A stretch of 64,000 bases of DNA from an uncultured Collinsella sp. (GTDB lineage Bacteria; Actinomycetota; Coriobacteriia; Coriobacteriales; Coriobacteriaceae), in contig URSO01000002.1 of NCBI GenBank assembly GCA_900550415.1, positions 1 to 64,000 of the forward strand, given 5' to 3'. The first letter of the stretch is position 1, and each line of letters begins with the position of its first letter. The notes beneath the pieces were generated by a model that was given only the letters and a program-made list of their open reading frames with translations, made no database searches and had not been told where the DNA came from. Position numbers and translations under genes: made by a program. Positions 8,926 to 18,912 of this stretch are shown one piece after another.

Positions 8926-8976
8926 GTGTATATAACCGGTAAGCACAGTATATATACACTATGCACAGTTATGCAA
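8926..8976 (-). promoter_or_regulatory. Promoter and inverted-repeat operator of the GntR/ABC operon
   Basis: The arms GTGTATATA (8926-8934) and TATATACAC (8951-8959) are perfectly inverted with a 16-bp spacer. They overlap a minus-strand promoter of TTGCAT (8971-8976), an 18-bp gap and TATACT (8947-8952). YtrA-type regulators bind long inverted A/T-rich sites of this kind, so repression by the operon's own GntR protein is inferred. Confidence 0.6.
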
Positions 8977-9012
8977 GAGGAAATGTGGGCTCGTCTGTCC
9001 CTTCGTTCGTTT

Positions 9013-9322
9013 GTCTCGATCTGTAACATCTGGAGCCGATTTTGGCAGTTAGATGTTACAGATTGAGACAGCCCCGACCTTCCTGCCTGTTTGTCTCAAT
9101 CTGTAACACTTAGCCCCGATTTTGGCGGCTATCTGTTACAGATTGAGACATTGGTTGCCTGCCTGCTTGTTTATCTCAATCTGTAACAGGTAGAGGCTCA
9201 AAACCCGTCTTTCTGTTACAGATTGAGACGGAGATTGAGACGGTGTTGGTCTTCCCAACCGTTTATCTCGATCTGTAACATCTGGAGTCGATTTTGGCGG
9301 CTAGATGTTACAGGATTGAGAC
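9013..9322. repeat. Array of four palindromic hairpin repeats, ~80-bp period
   Basis: Four ~57-bp units start at 9013, 9093, 9173 and 9265. Each has a left arm GTCTCAATCTGTAACA (or one-base variants) and the inverted right arm TGTTACAGATTGAGAC, around a 22-26 bp loop. Units 1, 2 and 4 share the loop core CCGATTTTGGC or TCGATTTTGGC; unit 3 differs. Spacers are ~23 bp and pyrimidine-rich. A stray partial arm lies at 9232-9242. No coding gene lies between 8899 and 9459. The dyad symmetry within each unit and the lack of unique equal spacers exclude a CRISPR array; this is a REP-type cluster. Confidence 0.9.
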
Positions 9323-9459
9323 GATCCTTGAGGCGGCTGCCCGGTGCACAGCGAGCTCGACTAATGAATTTGTCCTGATAGGTGCCCTATGGCGGGATTT
9401 CGCGGCTACAATAGTGCGGTTACAACGACGTAATGCACTCAATGCAAGAAAGGATCCGC

Positions 9460-11073
<1,614 letters not shown>

Positions 11074-11079
11074 TGTGCC

Positions 11080-11114
11080 GGCGCGGTGGCCCTGCGGGGC
11101 TGCCGCGCCGTTTG
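11080..11114 (+). terminator. Intrinsic terminator after prfC
   Basis: GGCGCGG and CCGCGCC form a stem around a G+C-rich loop that can pair further (GCCCTGCGGGGC), followed by a short T-rich stretch. Confidence 0.65.
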
Positions 11115-11229
11115 CTTGCCTGCGGCTGCGTGAGCGGCTATCATACCCACCGTTGCCTCAAGACCGGGGCGGCCGAGCAGTTCGGGTCCGATATCCTGCT
11201 CGTTAAACCTAAAACCAAAGGAGTACATA

Positions 11230-11952
11230 ATGATCAAGAAGGTCATGGAGGACTACAAGGTCCTGTTGCGGAGCATTCCCGCGGCAACGGTTTCGCTGTT
11301 TTTCGTGAGCGTCATCATGATGAACCTGCTGGCCAACAAAGAGCTCATCAGCCTGCCGTATCTGGCACTCGACTGCGGCTTTGTGGTGAGCTGGGTTTCG
11401 TTTTTGTGTCAGGACATGATCTGCAAGCGCTTTGGCGCCAAGGCATCCATCAAAATCTCTATCCTCGCGCTGCTGGTCAACCTGGCCGTGAGCCTGTGCT
11501 TTTGGGCGTGCTCGCTCACGCCCGGCATGTGGGGCGCTTACTACGACACGGGTATGATCGAGGTCAACGCCGCCCTTAACGCCACCATCGGCGGCACCTG
11601 GTACGTGGTGCTGGGCTCTTCGCTGGCAATGCTCGTTTCTGCCGTGGTTAACTCCACGCTCAACCAGTCGCTCGGCCGCATGCTCAAAAAGAATAACTTT
11701 GCGAGCTTTGCCTTCCGCTCCTATGTGTCTACGGGTGTTGGCCAGTTTATCGACAACCTGGTCTTTGCCATTGTGGTGAGCCACACGTTCTTTGGCTGGA
11801 CCTGGGTGCAGGTTCTTATGTGCTCGCTGACGGGCGCCGTCGCCGAGCTGCTGTGCGAGGTCTTCCTGAGCCCCGTGGGCTACAAGGTCGTGCGCGGCTG
11901 GGAGCGCGAGAATGTGGGTGCCGAGTACCTCGAGCGCCACGCAACCGCCTAA
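11230..11952 (+). CDS. VUT family (YhhQ/DUF165) membrane transporter, possibly queuosine precursor uptake
   Basis: A 240-aa membrane protein with about six helices and the Vut_1 pattern: NLLANKELISLPYL near the N-terminus, then CGFVVSWVSFLCQDMICKRF, and VSTGVGQFIDNLVFAIV in the C-terminal half. Members transport queuine or preQ precursors in bacteria; an older label is putative vitamin uptake transporter. The start has an AAAGGAG site just before ATG 11230. The SDR gene follows after 9 bp, so the two are probably co-transcribed. No preQ1 riboswitch is evident in the 156-bp leader. Confidence 0.75.
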   Translation: MIKKVMEDYKVLLRSIPAATVSLFFVSVIMMNLLANKELISLPYLALDCGFVVSWVSFLCQDMICKRFGAKASIKISILALLVNLAVSLCFWACSLTPGMWGAYYDTGMIEVNAALNATIGGTWYVVLGSSLAMLVSAVVNSTLNQSLGRMLKKNNFASFAFRSYVSTGVGQFIDNLVFAIVVSHTFFGWTWVQVLMCSLTGAVAELLCEVFLSPVGYKVVRGWERENVGAEYLERHATA

Positions 11953-11961
11953 GGAGCAGAT

Positions 11962-12642
11962 ATGCGGGTTTTGATCACGGGCGCTTCGGGCGGCATCGGA
12001 GCCGCGTGCGTGCAGCGCTTTTTGGACGAGGGCCACGAGGTCATGGGCTTTGATCTGCTGCCAGCGGCGATCGAGCACGAGCGCTATCGCCATCTGATCG
12101 TTGATGTCCGCGAGCCGGACTCGTTTCCGGGCAACCTTGAGCCTCAGGTAATCGTGAACGTTGCCGGTACGCAGGATTCGGCCGATGACATCGCCGCCAA
12201 CCTGCGTGGCACCATCAACGTGACCGAGCGCTACGCCTTTGTGGGGGAGGGGCTTGCCGCCAAGCCGACGCCGGCTATCAAATCCGTGGTCAATGTGGGG
12301 TCGGCGAGCGGACATACGGGATCGGAGTTTCCCGCCTATGCTGCCAGCAAAGGCGGCATTATCGCCTACACCAAGAACCTTGCAAACCGCCTGGCGCCGC
12401 GGGCCATCGCCAACAGCGTGGACCCGGGCGGCGTTATCACGCCGCTCAACCGTTGCGTGATGGAAGACGAACACCTGTGGAACCAGATTATGGAGCTCAC
12501 ACCGCTTAAACGCTGGGCCACCGCCCAAGAGATCGCCGAGTGGATCTACTTTGTGGGCGTGACCAACCGGTTTATGACCGGGCAGAGCCTGCTGATCGAT
12601 GGCGGCGAGGCCGGCCGCACACAGTTTATCTGGCCCGAGTAA
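11962..12642 (+). CDS. SDR family oxidoreductase
   Basis: A 226-aa short-chain dehydrogenase. The nucleotide-binding motif TGASGGIGAA is at residues 6-15, the NAG-equivalent is NVAGT, and the catalytic Ser and YxxxK appear in NVGSASGHTG and YAASKGGIIAY. A C-terminal GG motif (LLIDGGEAG) is present. It reduces or oxidises an alcohol/ketone with NAD(P)H; the substrate is unknown. AAGGAG precedes the ATG, 9 bp after the VUT transporter gene. Confidence 0.85.
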   Translation: MRVLITGASGGIGAACVQRFLDEGHEVMGFDLLPAAIEHERYRHLIVDVREPDSFPGNLEPQVIVNVAGTQDSADDIAANLRGTINVTERYAFVGEGLAAKPTPAIKSVVNVGSASGHTGSEFPAYAASKGGIIAYTKNLANRLAPRAIANSVDPGGVITPLNRCVMEDEHLWNQIMELTPLKRWATAQEIAEWIYFVGVTNRFMTGQSLLIDGGEAGRTQFIWPE

Positions 12643-12649
12643 CAAGACA

Positions 12650-12684
12650 CGCCCGATGGCAAGATTGCCGTCGGGCGCGTTTTT
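12650..12684 (+). terminator. Intrinsic terminator after the SDR gene
   Basis: CGCCCGA and TCGGGCG arms extended by TGGCAA/TTGCCG are followed by GCGTTTTT. Confidence 0.85.
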
Positions 12685-12775
12685 ATGTCACTCATAGGTA
12701 ACTTTTGCGGAGCATCATCTCTGTAACGTGCTTTTGAGCTGGTAGAATGAGCCTTTGAATAAAAAAGGGGGCATA

Positions 12776-14419
12776 TTGGGGCTGTTCGGTTCACACGAGA
12801 AGCGCGACGCGGACCGAGCGCGTCGGCTGTTTGAAGAGGCGCTTGCGCAGCAAGGGCCCAACGTTGCTCTGGTCTTGCGCGCCAACGACTGCCTTCCGCT
12901 CTATATCACCCCAAATTTCGAACGCGTATTTGGCGTGTCGTCCGAGCGTATCGGCGACGACATCGAGACACTATACCGCTTTATCCCCAATAGCGACCGC
13001 GTTCGCATGCAGCGACAGGTGAGGGACTGGGACCATGTGACCCCGCTGAACCTCCTGTGCTCCTACCATGCGCCCCATGGAGCAAAATCGCAGCTCAGCA
13101 TAAGGTTTACGATTTCGCTCATACAGAACGGCACCCAGTACCTGGTTTCTGCAGTCGATGTAACGGCCGAAAACGAGCGCATCGCCAAGGCGGAGGCCGA
13201 GCGCGATCGCGCCGTCGAGACCGCCAACGCGCGCACGGACTATATGAACCAGATGAGCCACGAGATCCGCACGCCGCTCAATGGCATCGAGGGCATGATT
13301 TCGCTTGCTCGCGAGCACCATGCGGATGAGTCTCGCCTGATGGATGACTTGTCTCGCGCCTCGCAGCTTTCGGCCTATTTGCTTTCGCTTATCAACGACA
13401 TGCTCGATATGAGCCGCCTCAACAGCGGGCGCGTGCGCATTGACGATGCACCGTTTGATTTGCGTCTGTTTGCCGACGAGATTGAACGCATGTTTACCTC
13501 GCAGGCAGCCGACAAGGGGCTTGCGTACTCGGTCAATCTGGAGGACTGCGAAAACGTCTTTGTCGTGGGCGATCGCATGCGCCTGTCGCAGGTCGTCATC
13601 AACTTTATCTCCAACGCGGTCAAGTTTACCGAGCGGGGCGGCAGCGTTACCGTAACCCTGCGCGAGATGTACCGGACAGACGACGGCGTGAGTTATATGC
13701 TGCGCGTGCGCGACACGGGCAAGGGCATGGACCCGCGCTACATCAGCAAGATCTTTAAGCCGTTTGAGCAGGAGGACCGCACCATTGCGCGCCGCTACGG
13801 CGGAACGGGCTTGGGTATGGCCATCACGAGCGCGCTCGTCGACTTGATGGGCGGCGAGATCGTCGTCGATACCGAGCCTGGTCGCGGTTCGACGTTTTCG
13901 GCCTACATCCCGCTGCGACTTGCCACGCCGGAGCAGGTCGAGGAGCTCAAGCTTAAGGAGCAGACGCTCGAGACGGCGCTCGATTCCATGGGGTCGTCGT
14001 TTACCTACCAGTTTGAGGACAAGCGATTCCTGCTGGCGGAGGATAACGAAATCAATGCCATGATCGTGATTGAGCTGCTGGCAAGACGAGGCGCGGCGGT
14101 TGATCGCGCCGAGAACGGCCAAGCGGTCGTTGAGCGATTCCGGAGCATGCCCGTGGGCACGTACGATGCGATCCTCATGGATATTCAGATGCCCGTGCTG
14201 AACGGCTGGGAAGCGGCGGAACGGATTCGAGGGCTCGATCGTGAGGACGCCGGCGCCATTCCCATCATTGCGCTTTCTGCCAATGACTACACCGAGGACG
14301 TTGAGCGCTCGCGCAGTGTGGGCATGAACGGACATGTGGGCAAGCCCATCGATCTGAACGTTTTGAAAGCACAGCTGGCGGCCGCGACGGCCGAGGCAGC
14401 TTACCGAGGAAATGAGTAA
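12776..14419 (+). CDS. Cytoplasmic hybrid histidine kinase with C-terminal receiver
   Basis: About 547 aa with no signal peptide or TM helix. The N-terminal ~130 residues look PAS-like. HisKA motif MSHEIRTPLNGIEGM follows with the His near 162, then HATPase motifs NFISNAVKFTERGG, DTGKGMD and GTGLGMAI. A complete receiver domain follows: AEDNEIN acidic pocket, phospho-acceptor in ILMDIQMPVLNG near residue 469, Lys in GKPIDLN. TTG 12776 is chosen because AAAAAAGGGGG lies 5 nt upstream; a TTG at 12755 is also open. A TAGAAT -10 is near 12743. The stop lies 2 bp before moxR, which suggests the kinase belongs to the operon downstream. Confidence 0.85.
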   Translation: MGLFGSHEKRDADRARRLFEEALAQQGPNVALVLRANDCLPLYITPNFERVFGVSSERIGDDIETLYRFIPNSDRVRMQRQVRDWDHVTPLNLLCSYHAPHGAKSQLSIRFTISLIQNGTQYLVSAVDVTAENERIAKAEAERDRAVETANARTDYMNQMSHEIRTPLNGIEGMISLAREHHADESRLMDDLSRASQLSAYLLSLINDMLDMSRLNSGRVRIDDAPFDLRLFADEIERMFTSQAADKGLAYSVNLEDCENVFVVGDRMRLSQVVINFISNAVKFTERGGSVTVTLREMYRTDDGVSYMLRVRDTGKGMDPRYISKIFKPFEQEDRTIARRYGGTGLGMAITSALVDLMGGEIVVDTEPGRGSTFSAYIPLRLATPEQVEELKLKEQTLETALDSMGSSFTYQFEDKRFLLAEDNEINAMIVIELLARRGAAVDRAENGQAVVERFRSMPVGTYDAILMDIQMPVLNGWEAAERIRGLDREDAGAIPIIALSANDYTEDVERSRSVGMNGHVGKPIDLNVLKAQLAAATAEAAYRGNE

Positions 14420-14421
14420 CC

Positions 14422-15375
14422 GTGATTGTCGAACAGTCCAACAGCATCATCAATGAAGTGAGCCGCGCCCTGCTGGGCAAGCGCGATGTGATCGAGAAAG
14501 CTCTCATGGCCATCTATGCCGGCGGCCACATCCTGCTGGAGGATGTGCCCGGTACCGGCAAGACGACGCTGGCCCTGGCGCTTTCGCGTGCACTGGGTCT
14601 GGACTTTAAGCGCGTGCAATTTACGCCCGATACGCTGCCCTCGGACATTACGGGCTTTACGATGTTCGACCGCGACGCCGGCGTGTTTCGCTTTGTGTGG
14701 GGCGCCGTCAACTGCAACATGCTGCTGGGCGACGAGATCAACCGTACCAGCGCAAAGACGCAGTCGGCCCTGCTCGAGGTTATGGAAGAACGCGCGGTGA
14801 CGATTGATGGGCAGACGCATCAGGTCCCGCGTCCCTTTGTGTGTATCGCAACCGAGAACCCGGTGGGCTCGGCGGGCACTCAGCCGCTGCCCGATAGCCA
14901 GCTCGACCGCTTTATGGTTCGCCTGTCCGTTGGCTATCCGTCGCGCCAGGACCAGATCGATATCCTCAAGGCCCGTCGCTATGCCAACCCGCTCGACGAC
15001 ATCAAGCCCATGGTTGCCTGCGATGACCTGCTCGATATCCAAAACTACCTGGGCAATGTACAGGTTGCCGACACGGTGCTGGATTATATCGTGCGCCTGT
15101 GCGAGGAGACCCGCAATGACGACCTTGTTGAGCTGGGCGTGAGTCCCCGTGGCATCATCGCGCTCACTCGCATGGCGCGCGCCTGCGCATTGATTCGCGA
15201 GCGCGACTATGTGGTGCCCGAGGACGTGCGCGAGGTGTTTAAGGTCGTCTGCATCCACCGTCTCGTTTTGCGCCCCCAGGCCCGTATCGAATCGATTACC
15301 GCCGAGGACGTTCTCGATCGCATCCTCGCCACCGTTCCCGCCCCGTCTATGGGCCAGGCTCGCGGCCGCTCGTAG
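14422..15375 (+). CDS. MoxR family AAA+ ATPase
   Basis: A 317-aa AAA+ protein with Walker A DVPGTGKTTLALAL (about residues 40-53), Walker B LLGDEINRTSAKTQSALLEV, sensor-type Asn in ATENPVGSAGT and the C-terminal AAA lid (VSPRGIIALTRMARA). MoxR ATPases act as chaperones with the DUF58/von Willebrand-type proteins encoded beside them. GTG 14422 follows the kinase stop by 2 bp; the nearest GAGGA is 12 nt away, so translational coupling is likely. It is the first of the MoxR-DUF58-transglutaminase set. Confidence 0.9.
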   Translation: MIVEQSNSIINEVSRALLGKRDVIEKALMAIYAGGHILLEDVPGTGKTTLALALSRALGLDFKRVQFTPDTLPSDITGFTMFDRDAGVFRFVWGAVNCNMLLGDEINRTSAKTQSALLEVMEERAVTIDGQTHQVPRPFVCIATENPVGSAGTQPLPDSQLDRFMVRLSVGYPSRQDQIDILKARRYANPLDDIKPMVACDDLLDIQNYLGNVQVADTVLDYIVRLCEETRNDDLVELGVSPRGIIALTRMARACALIRERDYVVPEDVREVFKVVCIHRLVLRPQARIESITAEDVLDRILATVPAPSMGQARGRS

Positions 15376-15410
15376 CGGCTCGTTTGCCTTGTGCGCCCTA
15401 CGCTACGCCC

Positions 15411-16583
15411 ATGATTGCCAACAAGATTACCTATATCGTGTCCGTCGCGCTCCTGCTCGCCACGTTTGTGTTTACCGCCAATGCGGCCGCGCTCGCTGCT
15501 GCCGCGGCGTTGATCGCCATGCCCGTGATTACGGTGGCGGCGTGCCGTTCGAGCGTTGCCCTGCTCAAGCTTAGCTTTGAGCTTCCCCGGTCGTGTGTTG
15601 TCAACGCGCCTCTTGTATTGCGCATCACACTGGATCGCCCGCTTATATTTCGCGGTCGTATGGAGCTGTCGTTTTCGGTTTATAACCAGCTGACGGGAGC
15701 GCGGACAGTCTATCCCGTAAGTCTTGCCCCCGCGACGGGCAGGCCTGCTCTGTTTGAGCTGGAGCTCGATTCGACCGTCTGCGGTGCGCACACGATTACC
15801 CTTGACACCGCGCGCCTGGTCGATGAGATGGGCTTTACGTCGCTTGCTCTCGAGAATGCAGACTTTCATGGGTTGTTTACGGTCTATCCCGAGGTGCTCG
15901 ACATCCAGGTTGTTCCTAACCAAAGTGCTTCTGCCGGTCTTGAGGGCACGAGCTACGACCCCCATCGAAGCGGCCAAGATGCCTCCGAGGTCTTTGACAT
16001 AAGGCCCTATCACGAGGGTGATGCCGTTAAGTCGATTCACTGGAAGCTGTCGACGCGTTTTGACGACATGCTGGTGCGCGAGGCTTCGCGCCCACAAGAC
16101 CACGCTATTGCCATCTTGTTTGGTGCGTTTGCGTGCGACTTTGAGCACGCAAGCCACGCTGAGGTTCTTTCTGCGGTGCTGGGTTTTACCGCATCGATAT
16201 CGCTGGCGCTTATGCGTCAGGGATACCATCATGTGGTCGTGGCTGCCCCCGAAGGCTCTTTGGCTGTCTATCCCGTTGATGACCGACGTGGGTTCAATAG
16301 GATGCTTGATGCTTTGACGGCAACGCCGCTCGGCCCTGCCTATCCAACATCGCACGAGCACTATGCCAAGCTCGTGGCAGCAAAGGGCATTGGCAAAACG
16401 GTGCTGGTAACGGTGGGCGTCGATGAACAGGCCTATATCGAGATAGGCCGTCTGACCGATCTATCGGTACTCCATGTGTCGGATTCGGTCGAGTCGTATA
16501 GCATCGAGCACGGAGCCAACTACATCATCACGCATTGCCCGGTATCGAGTGATTCGGCCCGTATCAAGAGTCTGGAGCTCTAA
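15411..16583 (+). CDS. DUF58 domain-containing protein
   Basis: A 390-aa protein with two N-terminal hydrophobic helices (residues ~7-50) and the DUF58 signature SGQDASEVFDIRPYHEGDAV, then KSIHWKLSTRFDDMLVRE near residues 210-227. The C-terminal part has a vWA-like fold. It functions with MoxR in assembling or activating an envelope protein. ATG 15411 is preferred over TTG 15384 because the hydrophobic segment follows directly, though no strong binding site is visible. It ends 1 bp before the transglutaminase start. Confidence 0.85.
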   Translation: MIANKITYIVSVALLLATFVFTANAAALAAAAALIAMPVITVAACRSSVALLKLSFELPRSCVVNAPLVLRITLDRPLIFRGRMELSFSVYNQLTGARTVYPVSLAPATGRPALFELELDSTVCGAHTITLDTARLVDEMGFTSLALENADFHGLFTVYPEVLDIQVVPNQSASAGLEGTSYDPHRSGQDASEVFDIRPYHEGDAVKSIHWKLSTRFDDMLVREASRPQDHAIAILFGAFACDFEHASHAEVLSAVLGFTASISLALMRQGYHHVVVAAPEGSLAVYPVDDRRGFNRMLDALTATPLGPAYPTSHEHYAKLVAAKGIGKTVLVTVGVDEQAYIEIGRLTDLSVLHVSDSVESYSIEHGANYIITHCPVSSDSARIKSLEL

Positions 16584-16584
16584 G

Positions 16585-18897
16585 ATGAACTTTGTGACTC
16601 TTACCTCGACGGAGCGCATCGCTTCGAATGGTCGCGTTGTTGCTATGTTCCTGTCGGTGGCTCCCGCGGTTTTATTGTCTGCGGGCTTCTGCTGCACAAT
16701 TGCTCGGTGCCTGAGTGCAACGTACATGGGGATAATGCTGGCCGTTGCCGTTGGCGTGGCCGTTGCGCTGGGCGCTTTGGGCGTTTTGATGGCTTCGAAA
16801 AAGGCTCCCCTCTGGATTGCCTTGGCTGCGGCGTCCGTAGCGCTTTTATGCGCGCTCTTGATTCCTTCGGCACGCTGGGGCTTCTATGCGTGCGTCAATA
16901 CCGTTATCGCTCGCGTCAACTCGATCTGTGAACTGTATATTCCATTGGTGGCAGACGCCGGTCTGCTGTGTGAAGCCGTGTCGCTGGCAGTGCTCGCCGG
17001 CATGTTTGCCGGCTCACTCGCCTGGCTTTTTGCCAACTTGAGCGTTTCGTGGCCCACGCTCTTAATCATCGTTATCTGCGGCTCGGCTTCCATGGCGCTG
17101 CAGCTTGGTGATTCTGCGATATCTATGACACTGGGCGTTGCGGGCTGGCTTGTCCAGTGCCGTGCTGGCGAGTTGCGGGGCTCTACGGTAGGTTTGCCCC
17201 AGGTTCTATTTGGTCTTGGCGGCCTGTGCGTTGCATGCGGCGTTCTCTTTGCACTGACCGTTGCCCTTGTACAACCTCTTCCCGCGTTGTCCGCCCTGTC
17301 GGCGTCTGCCGTCAGAGCAGTCCAGGGCGTTCGATTTGGGGACGATTCGCTGCCCGAGGGCGACCTTTCGCAAGCGGCGGACATGAACGAAGGCGAGTCC
17401 ACGACGCTGTCGCTTGGCGCCAGCAAGACGCTCGGCGACGACCTGCTCATGAAGGGTTTTGTGGGCACGACGTTTGATGGCATGTCTTGGGGGCGCGGCG
17501 ACTGGATGTCCTACGAGGGCGAATGGTCCGGCATGCGTGAATGGCTGCGTCAGAACGGTTTGACGGTAGCCGAGCAACGCGCCGCGTTTGATACCGAGAC
17601 CGAGCGTGAGGGCGGCGAGCCTGTCGAGGCGGTTGAGATTTCAGTCAATGCCTCGGGCGCCAACCGCAGATACACCTATGCTCCCTATACGCTGCGCTCG
17701 CAGAGCGGTGCCGACGCAATGTTGACGGGCTCGACGATGCTAAGCATGGACCTTTTGCCGTCCAAAACATACAGTGTGACCGTCGATAACGTGCCATCAG
17801 ATGACGTCATTGCAGATTCGAGCTGGCTGGCGTCCTCCAAGAGCGACTATGCAAAAAGCGAGCGGGTGTACGCCGCTTTTGTTCGCGATAAGTACCTGGA
17901 CCTTCCCGAAGAGGAGCGGGATGCCGTTAATACATACCTGTTCTCGAGCGACAGCTGGGATGCTGGGGCGAATGTTTCGGATACAGCCGTGATCAGTCGC
18001 GTGCGCACGATGTTGGCTTCGCTTGCGGGGCAGACGGATAACCCGCCAACCTATACGGGGGCGACGTCGTTTGTCGCGTGGTTCTTGGGCACGGCGCACG
18101 AGGGCAACTCTGCCTACTTTGCCACGGCGGCGACGCTCGCGTTTCGATCTCAGGGAATTCCCGCGCGCTATGTCGAGGGCTATCAGGCAGCAGATGATCA
18201 GCTGGCCGCTGCTGTTGGGGCAGGCGTGGCGCTCAACTTGACGGCTGCCGATGCGCACGCGTGGACCGAGATCTACCTTGACGGTCAGGGATGGACGCCC
18301 GTGGAGGTCACCCCTGGATACTATAGCCAGACGCTCGATGCCGATAAGATTATCGATGTGGGCGAGGCATGGAGCAACGGCGCCAACGATAAGACGCTCG
18401 ATGCGGGCTCGGTCGCAGGACAGGCCGAGGATAAGCATCGCGAGGATGTGCCGGCAATGTATAACATCCCCGTTGTGGCCAAAGTTGGGGTCGGTTTGAT
18501 CGGCGCGGTGATTGCCGTCCTGCTCGCCCTGTTCATTCGCAGGTTTGTCTTGCGCGTTCGACGCAAGCGGGCTATCGAGAGCGATGAGCAGAATATATGC
18601 GTGCCGGCGCTCTACGGCTATCTTGCCCTTGTGATGAACCAAAGCGGTCTCGACGCCTTTGACGAGACCAAGCCGCTCGATTGCCTGGACACCTTTGCCG
18701 CGGTGTTCCCCCAGATCGACCCGTGGGAATACCGCCGAGCGATTCAACTCCATCAAGCCTATGCGTTTGGTGGGCGCCAGCTTAAGCCAAACGAGTTGCG
18801 CACGCTCCGTCGTTTTACCGAACGCCTGCATCGGAGCATGCCGGTTCCGCAAACTGTTATTGAACGCTTCCGCCGCTACATGCTGCACGCGTTGTAG
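16585..18897 (+). CDS. Membrane transglutaminase-like protein (DUF3488/TgpA type), catalytic Cys replaced
   Basis: A 770-aa protein with an N-terminal block of about six TM helices (to ~residue 245), a large external domain, a transglutaminase core and one further TM helix (~640-660) before a cytoplasmic tail. The core reads GNSAYFATAATLAFRSQGIP, ARYVEGY and DAHAWTEIYLDGQGW. The position normally held by the catalytic Cys (G-x-C before the A-x-F-A-T helix) is Ser, while the His is present. The protein may therefore be non-catalytic or use Ser. GGAG precedes ATG 16585. It is in the MoxR operon, and with DUF58 is expected to act on a surface partner, plausibly the LRR protein encoded next. Confidence 0.82.
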   Translation: MNFVTLTSTERIASNGRVVAMFLSVAPAVLLSAGFCCTIARCLSATYMGIMLAVAVGVAVALGALGVLMASKKAPLWIALAAASVALLCALLIPSARWGFYACVNTVIARVNSICELYIPLVADAGLLCEAVSLAVLAGMFAGSLAWLFANLSVSWPTLLIIVICGSASMALQLGDSAISMTLGVAGWLVQCRAGELRGSTVGLPQVLFGLGGLCVACGVLFALTVALVQPLPALSALSASAVRAVQGVRFGDDSLPEGDLSQAADMNEGESTTLSLGASKTLGDDLLMKGFVGTTFDGMSWGRGDWMSYEGEWSGMREWLRQNGLTVAEQRAAFDTETEREGGEPVEAVEISVNASGANRRYTYAPYTLRSQSGADAMLTGSTMLSMDLLPSKTYSVTVDNVPSDDVIADSSWLASSKSDYAKSERVYAAFVRDKYLDLPEEERDAVNTYLFSSDSWDAGANVSDTAVISRVRTMLASLAGQTDNPPTYTGATSFVAWFLGTAHEGNSAYFATAATLAFRSQGIPARYVEGYQAADDQLAAAVGAGVALNLTAADAHAWTEIYLDGQGWTPVEVTPGYYSQTLDADKIIDVGEAWSNGANDKTLDAGSVAGQAEDKHREDVPAMYNIPVVAKVGVGLIGAVIAVLLALFIRRFVLRVRRKRAIESDEQNICVPALYGYLALVMNQSGLDAFDETKPLDCLDTFAAVFPQIDPWEYRRAIQLHQAYAFGGRQLKPNELRTLRRFTERLHRSMPVPQTVIERFRRYMLHAL

Positions 18898-18912
18898 AGG
18901 GAGTAGGTCTAC

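Noticed and set aside
7613..8959. 448-codon reading of the ABC ATPase from 8959
   Set aside because: The first ~155 codons overlap the GntR gene in another frame and are not ABC-like. The ATPase starts at 8494.
9013..9322. Possible CRISPR array
   Set aside because: Each unit is itself an inverted repeat around a partly conserved loop, the spacers are similar and only ~23 bp, and no cas genes are nearby.
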